A DNA stretch of 64,000 nucleotides from Caprella mutica (taxonomy: Eukaryota > Arthropoda > Malacostraca > Amphipoda > Caprellidae), in NCBI GenBank assembly GCA_947561585.1, contig CANNZV010000502.1, positions 434,001 to 498,000 on the forward strand. Direction: 5' to 3'. The position numbers and the translations under genes are program-made. How positions within the stretch are numbered: position 1 is the first letter of the stretch; each line of letters starts with the position of its first letter. The notes under the pieces were generated by a model. The model did no database searches, was not told where the DNA came from, and saw only the letters and a program-made list of their open reading frames with translations. This document shows, piece by piece, positions 1 to 10,416 of this stretch.

Positions 1-312
1 GACGTGTATAATTATTAATATTGTGTAAAATATTAATTTCAATGAACTAGTAAAACTAATTAGCTGGTTATAGAGTATAAACTGTAAATTTCCGTTAAGT
101 GAATTGTTTTAATTACAAATAATATGGAAATAGAGCAAACACTGTATAATTAATTAGCTAACAATAACAGGTTGCGAGAGTGCAATGTTTAAATCTCGCC
201 GTGCAGTTTTACAAACTGTTACGTAAAAAGGTTGTCATTTCCATTTTTGTCGAGGTATAATGCGATCTATTTAAAGCACAGGCTAAAGTGTCTAACCTAA
301 TCTAAAACAGAA
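1..312. other. AT-rich DNA without a recognisable gene
   Basis: No long open frame or repeat structure is visible. The stretch is ordinary AT-rich non-coding DNA leading into the possible transposase scrap at 313. Confidence 0.6.
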
Positions 313-438
313 TTCACGCTTTATCTTCGCATATTAGCTGCTCTAGCATATGTTGTGGAAGAGTTCGAAGAATTAGTTGATTCAGATGCTGTAGATGCTG
401 AAACTCAACCACTCTCAGACTATTTTGAAGACTCTTGA
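313..438 (+). pseudogene. Possible MULE-type transposase C-terminal scrap
   Basis: One forward frame is open for 41 codons and ends at TGA 436-438. It reads as an Ala/Leu-rich start (LRILAALAYVVEEFEELVD) followed by an acidic stretch ending in PLSDYFEDS. This resembles the region of MULE/FLYWCH-associated transposases where a short helix (ALAF..) precedes a conserved YFEDTYIG-type motif. Here the match stops at YFEDS because of the stop codon. There is no start codon context and no upstream transposase core. I read it as a short decayed fragment. The assignment is from memory of the motif and is tentative; chance is the alternative. Confidence 0.35.
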
Positions 439-1090
439 AATTGGTCTCACAAATCGCAGACTTAAAGAAACCCGTATTATCATTTATAAATGAATAATGC
501 TACAAATATACCATATTTACGTGAATTTGCCCAACATTTTAACTTTATTGTAAGATTTGGTGCAATCAAAAAACTTTTGTTACATATATTTATGAATTCC
601 AGATGAAATTGTTTGATTCCTTGTTTGAAATGAAGAGTTTTTTTAATATTCCTAACCCACTCACATTCTTTAAATATTTCTATCAAATTTTTATGGTATA
701 TTTATTAGGAAATGATATTAGACAATTTTGTATGTACATCTAATATTTTTTTCAATAAAATATATTTTTGTTTTGATTACTTAATGTCAACCACTTATAT
801 ATTTTAATATGCGAATGTATCAGTAGAAGTTTAAAAAATTAACTTAAACGATATTTAGTCTTCAAAGCTTCTCTATAGCCACCTCATTATTATTACTAGC
901 TCATTGAAATTATTAACCTAAATAATAGTGGAAATGAATCCCGATGAAAAAAATCGGTCTGGTGCCAAATATTCCTGTCGACAAAGTGCAAAACTCATGT
1001 CAGCAAATTAATGCCTATGAATTTTCATAGACCCAATATTTATTGATTCTTTTCACTCATATTATCATATAATAAGCAGTATTATTATAA
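439..1090. other. AT-rich spacer before the 32-bp array
   Basis: Stop-rich in all frames. The only minus-strand frame here (480-686, 68 codons) has no recognisable content. Nothing else seen. Confidence 0.55.
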
Positions 1091-3386
1091 GCAGTAACTC
1101 TTTTCTCTGATAGTACATTATCACAGTAACTCTTTTCTCTGATAGTACATCATCAAAGCGACTCTTTTCTCTGATAGTACATCATCACAGTGACTCTTTT
1201 CACTGATAGTACATTATCACAGTAACTCTTTTCTCTGATAGTACATCATTACAGTGACTCTTTTCTCTGATATTACATCATCACAGTGACTCTTTTCTCT
1301 GATAGTACATCATCACAGTGACTCTTTTCTCTGATAGTACATTATCACAGTAACTCTTTTCTCTGATAGTACATCATCACAGCGACTCTTTTCTCTGATA
1401 GTACATCATCACAGTAACTCTTTTCTCTGATAGTATATCATTACAGTAACTCTTTTCTCTAATAGTACATCAACACAGTGACTCTTTTCTCTGATAGTAC
1501 ATCATCACAGTGACTCTTTTCTCAGATAGTACATCATCACAGTGACTCTTTTCTCTGATAGTACATCATCACAGTAACTCTTTTCTCTAATAATACATCA
1601 TCACAGTGACTCTTTTCTCTGATAGTACATCATCGCAGTGACTCTTTTCTCTGATAGTACATCATCAAAGTGACTCTTTTCTCTGATAGTACATCATCAC
1701 AGTGACTCTTTTCTCTGATAGTACATCATCACAGTGACTCTTTTCTCTGATAGTACAACATCAAAGTGACTCTTTTCTCTGATAGTACATCATCACAGTG
1801 ACTCTTTTCTCTGATAGTACATCATCACAGTGACTCTTTTCACTGATAGTACATCACTACAGTGACTCTTTTCTCTGATAGTACATCATCACAGTGACTC
1901 TTTTCTCTGATGATACATCATCACAGTGACTCTTTTCTCTGATTGTACATCATCAAAGTGACTCTTTTCTCTGATAGTTCATCATCACAGTGACTCTTTT
2001 CTCTAATAGTACATCATCACAGTGACTCTTTTCTCTGATAGTACATCATAACAGTGACTCTTTTCTCTGATAGTACATCATCACTGTGACTCTTTTCTCT
2101 GATAGTACATCATCACAATGACTCTTTTCTCTAACAGTACATCATCACAGTGACTCTTTTCTCTGATAGTACACCATTACAGTGACTCTTTTCTCTGACA
2201 GTACATCATCACAGTGACTCTTTTCTCTGATAGTACATCATCACAGTGACTCTTTTCTCTGATAGTGCATCATTACAGTGACTCTTTTCTCTGACAGTAC
2301 ATCATCACAGTGACTCTTTTCTCTGATAGTACATCATTACAGTGACTCTTTTCTCTGTTAGTGCATCATTACAGTGACTCTTTTCTCTGATAGTACATCA
2401 TTACAGTGACTCTTTTCTCTGCTAGTGCATCATTACAGTGACTCTTTTCTATGATAGTAGATCATCACATTGACTCTTTTCTCTGATAGTACATCATTAC
2501 AGTGACTCTTTTCTCTGATAGTACATCATCACATTGACTCTTTTTTTTCTGATAGTACATCATTACAGTGACTCTTTTCTCTGATAGTGCATCATCACAG
2601 TGACTCTTTTCTCTGATAGTACATCATCAAAGTGACTCTTTTCTCTGATAGTACATCATCACAGTGACTCTTTTCTCTGATAGTACATCATCACAGTGAC
2701 TCTTTTCTCTGATAGTACATCATCACAGTGACTCTTTTCTCTGATAGTACACCATCACAGTGACTCTTTTCTCTGATAGTACATCATCACAGTGACTCTT
2801 TTCTCTGATAGTGCATCATTACAGTGACTCTTTTCTCTGACAGTACATCATCACAGTGACTCTTTTCTCTGATAGTACATCATTACAGTGACTCTTTTCT
2901 CTGTTAGTGCATCATTACAGTGACTCTTTTCTCTGATAGTACATCATTACAGTGACTCTTTTCTCTGCTAGTGCATCATTACAGTGACTCTTTTCTATGA
3001 TAGTAGATCATCACATTGACTCTTTTCTCTGATAGTACATCATTACAGTGACTCTTTTCTCTGATAGTACATCATCACATTGACTCTTTTTTTTCTGATA
3101 GTACATCATTACAGTGACTCTTTTCTCTGATAGTGCATCATCACAGTGACTCTTTTCTCTGATAGTACATCATCAAAGTGACTCTTTTCTCTGATAGTAC
3201 ATCATCACAGTGACTCTTTTCTCTGATAGTACATCATCACAGTGACTCTTTTCTCTGATAGTACATCATCACAGTGACTCTTTTCTCTGATAGTACACCA
3301 TCACAGTGACTCTTTTCTCTGATAGTACATCATCACAGTGACTCTTTTCTCTGATAGTACATCATCACAGTGACTCTTTTCTCTGA
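1091..3386. repeat. 32-bp tandem repeat array (about 72 units)
   Basis: Head-to-tail units of 32 bp. Each unit contains ACAGTGACTCTTTTCTCTGA followed by TAGTACATCATC. Point variants (CATCATT, GTGCATC, GACAGTAC, AAAGTGAC) occur throughout, and two units carry a 2-bp T expansion (around 2543 and 3090). The early units (to about 1580) more often read CAGTAACTC and the later ones CAGTGACTC. A 546-bp stretch is duplicated inside the array (2261-2806 and 2807-3353). All frames hit stops, so it is non-coding. The array starts abruptly at AAGCAGTAACTC and ends at CTCTGATTGATC. Confidence 0.95.
2261..3353. repeat. 546-bp segmental duplication inside the 32-bp array
   Basis: The ordered series of variant units starting GATAGTGCATCATTACAG at 2261 recurs at 2807. 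It includes the GTTAGTGCATC, GCTAGTGCATC, CTATGATAGTAG and CATTGACTCTTTTTTTTC variants in the same order. The offset is 546 bp, i.e. 17 units of 32 bp plus a 2-bp T-run insertion. The two copies look almost identical, so this is a recent block duplication (unequal exchange or replication slippage over 17 units). Confidence 0.9.
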
Positions 3387-3834
3387 TTGATCAATTATCA
3401 ATCCGTACTTTTAGTATTTAATTCGAATTAACGAACTCCAGAATTTCAAGCTTGTTTGTGAGATCAATGAATATAGCGAGAAATTTCATACACCCACTCG
3501 ACAAACTATAATCGATGAATAATGAAACAATAAAACTATTCGAAGAACATCCAATCATAATTTAACAGCAATTTCAAATGCTTACAGTTCATTGTGTTCT
3601 CTCTGAAATTCCTAACATTATAGTCCTGATGTTTAATGTCTGAAATTGTTTTACAGATTGGCTTAAAAAATATTGAACCTTTCAAAGTCAAAATTTTTAA
3701 TAATCAAACATCACAGAAACAGACACTAAACAGATATGAAAACCTATTAGCTAAAAATTCTGAAAAAAATATTTCTACATTTTTATATATGTACACATTA
3801 TACAATGCTACAGCTCCTTACCAAATGTGCACTA
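3387..3834. other. Unique AT-rich DNA after the 32-bp array
   Basis: A forward open frame beginning at 3636 (111 codons) crosses into the antisense of the transposase relic. It has no recognisable content and its second half is the antisense of that relic, so I do not call it a gene. Confidence 0.5.
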
Positions 3835-4480
3835 AGTGTCCACCATCCTGTCGAAAACGGACTCGAAGACGGCGACAAATTATCATCAATCACTTAGCAC
3901 ACTCATTCAGCTCAGTGATAGTTGGAGGGTGGTTTTCGTACACTAAATCAATCAAATATTTCCACCAGTAGAAATCTGAGGGTTCAGATCAGGGGAATGT
4001 GGTGCCCACTCAGGATCTCAGCGGCGACTGACAAGTCTGTCTAGGAAACGCTGATCTAGCCACTTCTTAGTCATATCGCATGTAGGAAGAATAGGTGAAA
4101 CCACCAACAAAATCCTGCTGTGATCACCAACAAGTCAACTTGTTACGACTTCTGCCACTATTGTGTCAGCCCATAGCAACCCTGAATTGGTCCAGGACTT
4201 TGATGTACCGCTCCTTATTAACCGTGTGTTATTCCTCTGTCTCGCTTTCGAAACAAACTGGTCAGATGATTCCATGTTTGGAGATGGTTATCCATGCTGT
4301 TCGCCCTTATGAGTGGAGAAGTCGTTGAAGAACTTCATTAGAAACAGCTGTTCTCCAGAAAAGGTCATTTCTGCCCTGCCAGCAAGAAGTAAGCCTCGTC
4401 GCTAAACCATAAATCACAGTTATGTACGATTTTGACTCCAAATATAGAGTCATTCAGAATTTTTTTTTTTGTTCATCAAT
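3835..4480 (-). pseudogene. Decayed Tc1/mariner-IS630 superfamily transposase
   Basis: Read on the reverse strand from about 4480 to 3835, short pieces in different frames follow the order of an IS630/mariner-type DDE transposase. FSDEAYFLLAGQK comes first (first catalytic Asp region, about 4390-4430). Next are pieces resembling the VWC..S.HGIIGPVCFEN and NKERYIKVLDQF blocks (4180-4330). Then TKKWLDQRFLDRLVSRR (4025-4075), DPEWAPHSPDLNPQI (3985-4015; third catalytic Asp in the SPDLNP motif) and a degraded C-terminus. Several frameshifts and in-frame stops, for example between SRR and DPEW, show it is dead. No clear terminal repeats were found. The copy is relatively old. Confidence 0.8.
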
Positions 4481-5342
4481 GAAAGTCATTCTGATTGAGA
4501 TTCGGCATTGTTAACCTCTCTTTTGTTCATCTCGGAAAAACAAAAGAGGAGCGGAACAATTGACAAAATTATTAGATAAAACCGGGGTTCAATAATTTTG
4601 AAACAACCTGAATTTTATGATGAAATATAATCAATATTTCCAGAATGGACTTTAATAGACCATCTTCCGGTTATATATTTCCTAACTGTACTCCGAGTTA
4701 CAGCAAATTTTGGCATAATTTAGTTAATTTCTATGTTGATTCGACAAGTCAGTCTGTTCCGCAAATTCCCCCCATTCGTTTGTCAAACAGAAGGTTTGGC
4801 GAGATGATTTACTCCGTGTTTGTGTGTTTGAACTGACAAATGGCAGGATTTAACTGAGTCTCTTTTGATCTCTATTCTCATTTGTTATTCTGTTCACTTA
4901 AAATAAGAAACTGACATCTAAATTAATGAACTGCACTTTTTTCAGATTGAATTCTCCTGGTCTTTATGGCGCAAAGGATAAAATTAAAAGAATAAATCAA
5001 TCAAACTGAGATTTTATGTAAAATATATAGTAATTTATTTCATACCATCATCGAGTGGGATACTAGAATTACCAACAACTGAAAAAATAAAAGTTGGTAC
5101 ATAAGATAAAATAACTTTCAAATAACAGAAGTCTCTTAACATTTTTTTAAATTTCTTTTGTTATTAATTCATTGATAAAAGTTCCTTATATTACTTTTTT
5201 TCAACTGATATCTATTTGGTTTCATACTAATTTCATTTGGTCTTGTCAGCTTTCATTTTCAGATTACAATCTTTTTCTTATATTGAAAATAAGAATAACT
5301 AAAACTAAACAATTAAGTATATGCAAATAATACAATTTTAAT
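4481..5342. other. AT-rich spacer
   Basis: Contains a short T run near 4460 and a 63-codon forward frame at 4645-4836 without recognisable features. Nothing else supported. Confidence 0.5.
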
Positions 5343-5452
5343 AGTCTCTATAGTCTAAAGTGAACAAATTTTCTATGAATGGCAATCAAAAAACTATTGG
5401 TCATTTTAAGGCAGACTGAAAAAAAATTTGTTCACTATAAAGACTACATAGT
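5343..5452. mobile_element. Short hairpin/MITE-like inverted repeat
   Basis: The left arm (from about 5343) reads TAGTCTCTATAGTCTAAAGT then GAACAAATTTT. The right arm is its inverse: AAAATTTGTTCACTATAAAG followed by ACTACATA, ending near 5452. The arms are about 25-30 bp with a loop of roughly 45 bp. The whole is about 110 bp, which fits a small MITE or foldback remnant. No target-site duplication is certain. Confidence 0.5.
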
Positions 5453-6319
5453 TGCCTTACTCAGGTCTCCATATTCACTATATTGGATTGTTATCATGAG
5501 TATTTGTACTGTATTGGTAAAAAGAACTATATTAAGATTCTTCTGTATTGGTATAGTTAATTGCAGTATCACATTTAAGACAGATAACTGAAATGGCTTC
5601 TAATAAAATACACCCATAGCAACTATCAATCTTATGTAGAACATTAGGCTTTTCTAAAACTGTATCCTGCATCAAGATTTATGTGACAGTTATCTGAGAA
5701 ATGTCCCATAGATCTGAAAATTTCTAAACTCATATACTGCTAATCTGATATATGTTCTGTTAATCTCCATTAGTTGTATAAATCTATTAACTTCCATCAA
5801 CTGCTCGTTTGAACTTTTAATAAAATTACAAAGTAAAATACTTGGTAAAAGTATTGAAACGAGTCTTTTTTTACTTTGTCACCTGAATATAGAATAATAT
5901 TTATTAGTATCTATTGTGAATCATATAAACTGTAAATGAATGATACTAATTTTACAAAAACATGTATAAAAAATAAGTAAATAATGATAATAAATAGATT
6001 TATTAATGGAGTTATCAAAATATGTTTTGTCACAATTAGTTGACATAATATCATGTTGTTTTAATTATTACTCTTTAAATAAAGAATAACTTTACAAGCC
6101 GTGTAGATAAAAAGGTGAGAAATTATAATAAGGAGAGCAATAATAAAATTGATTAAATATGAAATAAAATATCACGAAATTCATCCTCCATTGTATATCA
6201 ATGAAACATATTATAGCTAATTGTTGAAATAGATTTCTCAGCTTTTAATCCACTTTTAACTTGATGAAATTATAGTATAAAATGAATAAAGCATTATATA
6301 AAGATTAAGAGAAACCCGA
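5453..6319. other. AT-rich spacer
   Basis: No coding potential or repeat structure that I can support. All frames are rich in stops. Confidence 0.55.
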
Positions 6320-7020
6320 AAAGATTGATTAGATTGCCAGCGAAGACAGCTGACATGAATCCCAGAAACATGAGACAATTCGTCCACGAAGACTTGAAAA
6401 TGTCCTCCCTCACCTTTCAAAAGAGACAAACCATGTTAGCAACTGTGAAACAAAAAGTTTGGAGAAGAGCAAACTTCTTCCGAAAGAATTCAAGTCTGGC
6501 AGGGCTGGTGAGATAGATTGGTAAGATGAGAACATCTCCAAAGTTGAATTATCTCACAATTGAAGAAATGTCAAAATGATTAAAGATATGTCAAACATAT
6601 TTCTTATGATCAAAAAACCGTTGAGCTATCGTTTCAAATCCTGGAGGTTTTCCCTCATTTTGCTCATCAAGCAAGGCTTTGCAATTGAATGCAAATTTTA
6701 ATTTATAAACATCTGAAGCCAATATTGGAATTTGTTGATGATCACTTAATTCGAAAAGGACACATTATGGACATACCAACAAGACGGCCCCACGTCTCAT
6801 ACAGCGAATTTTTCTCAGAACTGGTGAATGGAGCATATTCTTATGTTTTGGACCTAAAAAATGTGGCCTTCCTGCTCTTCATATCCGAATACCATGAACT
6901 TTTTGGTGTGGTCCTTTCTCGAATCCGTGGACTAAGGAAAAATTTATCACACCGTGCCTAGCCACAAGAGCTGATGCATGCCACGGCGGAAGGTTTTCGC
7001 TGGAGACTGGAAGGGTAATA
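6320..7020 (+). pseudogene. Decayed Tc1/mariner-IS630 superfamily transposase
   Basis: Forward-strand pieces in changing frames follow the family order. A helix-turn-helix-like N-terminal part (6325-6510) has NPRNMRQFVHEDLKMSSLTF and a following KRQ. The second catalytic block reads YQQDGPTSHTANFSQNW (about 6774-6820, Asp codon 6783-6785). The third block is WPSCSSYPNTMNFLVWSFLE (6863-6925), equivalent to WP.SSPDLNPMNFFVWS.LES with the catalytic Asp replaced by Tyr. A roughly 160-bp segment around 6520-6680 keeps no recognisable motif. Stops follow NW and LES. Orientation is opposite to the relic at 3835-4480, and the motifs are close to those of the relics at 26590 and 31655. Confidence 0.8.
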
Positions 7021-9652
7021 AAATCCACAGAGGTATATTATGAATGAAATAACTATTTTTGTTTTGTATTAATGCTTATGTAACAATACATATTTGAAAA
7101 TTATTAATTATATTTTTCGTTACATTATTTTATCCATTTGCATTATTAGCTTCATATTTACGCCTTAACCATCTCTGTTGATTTATTTGTTATTTGAATT
7201 ATTATATAATGTGATTATTTAAGTCAGTAAGTTGTATTTAAATGTAGTTCTATTGAAAAAAACATTGTGGCTCCTTCCTTTTCAGTTTTTTTGAAAAAAA
7301 TACATTTTCATTGAACACTGAAATGTTTTCTAAGAAAATAATACAAACCCATCTTCCTATAATAATACTGAATTAGCTTATTATCATACATCATTAATAA
7401 TAAAGAGATGTTCCTTACAAATCAATCATTATATTAGTATATAAATAATAGAAAAGTTATTATTTCCGCATGAGTGTCTGTAAATTCTCAGTTTTTTTCT
7501 GAGTTCTATAGCTAATATAATTTCTTCCTCCAGTTTGAAACTGTGTTTGATTTATTTCACATTATAGTCCAAATTCTCTTTTAGTTTATCTCAACTTTTT
7601 CCATTACGGACAATTAATTAAGTATAAATACCTATTCTACCAAATTATATAAAATTATTGTACACTATCACTTGATTCAAACCAGTCAGAAGTTAGATCG
7701 GATGCTACTGATAACAGTTTACTATTTTTCTATTTGTTGAAGCTAATCACAGATAATATCCTCCAGTGAACAGAAAACGAGCATATCTACTTTGATCTCA
7801 ATTCGCAACTTCAATCGTTCCCTCCTTTCATCAGGTATATATCAGATATGTTTCTTCTTTTTATATCTTCTCTATTCACTTTCAAACCACAATACTTTCT
7901 TTTCTATTATAAGAGGCGATTTTAACTCAGCGTTAATTGAATTTTTTTTTTTTTTTTTTTGCTGTAGATTTTTCTGTTTATTTCTTTCCAGTTGAGAATA
8001 TAAATCTGTTTTTTGTCAAAATTTAAAAAAATCAATATATCTAATACGGTAATCAGAAAATGGAAAATCAAAGAATTATCCTTTGATTGCAGTATTCTTA
8101 TTTGCAATTGTGATCGACGTATCATTAATCTACGTTTTATATCAATACAGCTAGGTTATTAATAGATAGAACTATGTATCATAGAAATTATTAAAGTCAT
8201 AGTTAATTAAGCTATAGGGACGTTTAATGAATATTTTCAATAATCGTTTTCTCTGATTGTTTCTACATGATCAAAATTTTGCAATATTACCAATGAATTG
8301 TATTATTTATTAATGTTTTACTGGATGAATTATTAAAATAATGAAGTTCAATAAATAGGAAAAATAATATTTTTTTGAACAAAAAACAGAAGGAAGATAC
8401 CAATAATATAGATTATAATCAGTGATAATGAACAAATAAGGAAAGTTCTGAAATATCCACATCTTCGACCATCAAAAAAATATATTAATAATAATTTAAA
8501 TAACAATTATAATACATACACTTATTATTTTATTTGATTGAAGATGTGGAACCATTCGATAATTCGACCAGCAAAGTTTTTCAGCAACGATGTGAGAAAA
8601 CTTTCACCAGGTGTATTTATTGAAGTATTTATCAAAATTCATGATTATTCAAATTGTAATTTCACTATAAATTATTATTGTCACAGACCTAATAATGAAA
8701 CACGTAATTTAATACTTATACAAAAGTTGTTAAATCAACTTGATGTATTCTTTAGAAGTTGAATAGCTATTAATTAAATTCGGAGCAAATTATGTTTATT
8801 TCTAGAAAGAGAAATATAATGACCATTTATAAAGTTAGGAACTAATTCTCTAATCGACAAAATAGCATACCGTTACAATGTGGAATATCATTCTATATAA
8901 TTTCTTCTCTTTGTACAAATATTTAATTACCAAATTAAGTGGCTTCATGGTTTGATTTCCTCAGAGAATTAAATATGGGCCAATTTACGTAATGAGTAAA
9001 TATAAATTTATATAATACATAATTAATATTTAAGTACATAATTCCACATAATGTACAATAATTTCACGTTCAATAAATAATGGTTTATTCCATAAATAAT
9101 GGAATATACGAACAAATTTTAAGACTTCAGTATTAAGTTGATTGAAAAATAACCTGTGAAGCGAAATATTTACAAAAATTAATCGAAGAGATAATCAATA
9201 CAAGAGCAATTACCCGCTATCTGAAATTCGATATGTTTATTTTTTTAGATATGTTGTCCTTAATTCAAAAATAAGACTGAATACTAGCATATCAGTATCG
9301 ATCAGAAAAAACATGATAATTAATTTGAGTGTAGAGACTCAATAATATTAATGATATTGAAAAGAGAAACCTAGTTAATTGAATTGTGATGCCAAACTAT
9401 TTACTGTGTTATCATTCTAATAAATATTATTATAAACCATTAGTTTACTGATTATTAATTCAATTGTTACTATCTATGACTACTATTAAATTTATAATAA
9501 TATATTATTCAAAAATATAATAAACCAATCGACTACAGTAATGCTACCTCTATTACTTATTGATGAAAATTAGTTATCAAATAATTTCTGTGTCAATTTT
9601 ATTATTTATCAACAACTAAACTTACTCAATAATTTTATTGTAGAGGTTAAAC
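7021..9652. other. Long AT-rich intergenic stretch
   Basis: Contains a 20-bp poly-T tract near 7942-7961 and several AT-only runs. The short open frames here (for example 7792-7995, 8538-8762 and a minus-strand one across the poly-T) have no domain-like content; the poly-T or poly-A gives Phe or Lys runs. Nothing further seen. Confidence 0.55.
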
Positions 9653-9654
9653 TA

Positions 9655-9846
9655 TTATCAGAGGTTATTTAAACTCTGCGTTGAAGGTTTTTTTTCAGAT
9701 TTCAAGCTTTCGAATAGAAGGATTTCTATTCATCATCAGGAGAACCATCATCATCACCCTTCTTCTGATGATGAATAGAAATCTTTCTATTCGAAAGCTT
9801 GAAATCTGAAAAACCTTCAACGCAGAGTTTAAAAAACCTCTGATAA
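9655..9846. mobile_element. Near-perfect foldback element (MITE) with TA target duplication
   Basis: The left arm starts TTATCAGAGG at 9655 and runs about 85 bp through AAACTCTGCGTTGAAGG and TCAAGCTTTCGAATAGAA to CATCATCAGG. The right arm (to 9846) is its almost exact inverse, differing by a few substitutions and a 3-bp T-run length change. The loop is only about 20 bp. TA dinucleotides flank both ends (9653-9654 and 9847-9848), as expected for Tc1/mariner-type insertion, though TA also extends the palindrome. If transcribed, it would form a long hairpin RNA. No coding capacity, so movement would need a transposase in trans. Confidence 0.85.
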
Positions 9847-9848
9847 TA

Positions 9849-10246
9849 TGGATTTCCCGTTTAATTTGAATCTTTTCAATCAGAGGTTAGACTATATTCG
9901 AAGTTATCAGATCATTTGTTTTCTGAGTACAATTTACATCATTTTCCATATTATGCTCTTCAATTATATTCAAGGCAGCATTAATTCAATGTAAGTTATT
10001 AAACCATTCGTAATGTGTGACTAATTTGATACACTATTTGGCAAATGAATTTAATTATCAAATCAAATTAACATAGCTAATGAAATAATTCATTCAAATA
10101 GTGTCAGAATTCGTATTGCTGTTGTCAGTTGTTCACATGATTTACCAAATTTTGAACTTGATGGAATGTAACTATAGTTATAAAGTACATGACTTTATAT
10201 GCTAGGAATATATTCTCAATTACACTATAAATACTATATTGTTACA
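9849..10246. other. AT-rich spacer between two TIR elements
   Basis: Just after the foldback element, a short segment (about 9880-9897, CAGAGGTTAGACTAT) resembles the left flank of that element. No gene seen. Confidence 0.45.
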
Positions 10247-10416
10247 CAGTGCATCCACCAAAAATGTATCCATTGCCAGTGAATCTGCATCATTTTACAA
10301 ATTCCCATTTTACGATAATATGCATAATATCGTACCATTGATACATAAATTAATTACTTAATTATGCATAATACTTATTTTCAATGGCAGTAGATACATT
10401 ATTTGTGGACTCACTG
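10247..10416. mobile_element. MITE-like element with CAGTG termini
   Basis: Terminal inverted repeats of about 36 bp: the left end CAGTGCATCCACCAAAAATG pairs with a right end that inverts to CAGTGAGTCCACAAATAATG, at about 80% identity. The ends are typical of Tc1-like elements (CAGTG...CACTG), and TA follows the right end at 10417. The left flank is CA rather than TA, so the target duplication is eroded. The interior is about 95 bp of AT-rich DNA without a frame. Confidence 0.65.

Noticed and set aside
1091..3386. CRISPR-like appearance of regularly spaced 32-bp repeats
   Set aside because: The units are contiguous with no unique spacers, and the genome is eukaryotic (introns, LINE, MITEs). 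It is a tandem repeat. The same applies to the 41-bp array.
6630..6650. tRNA B-box-like GTTTCAAATCC
   Set aside because: No matching A box or cloverleaf around it, and it lies inside the decayed transposase region.
7922..8125. Open frames through the poly-T tract
   Set aside because: Homopolymer Phe or Lys runs with no other content.
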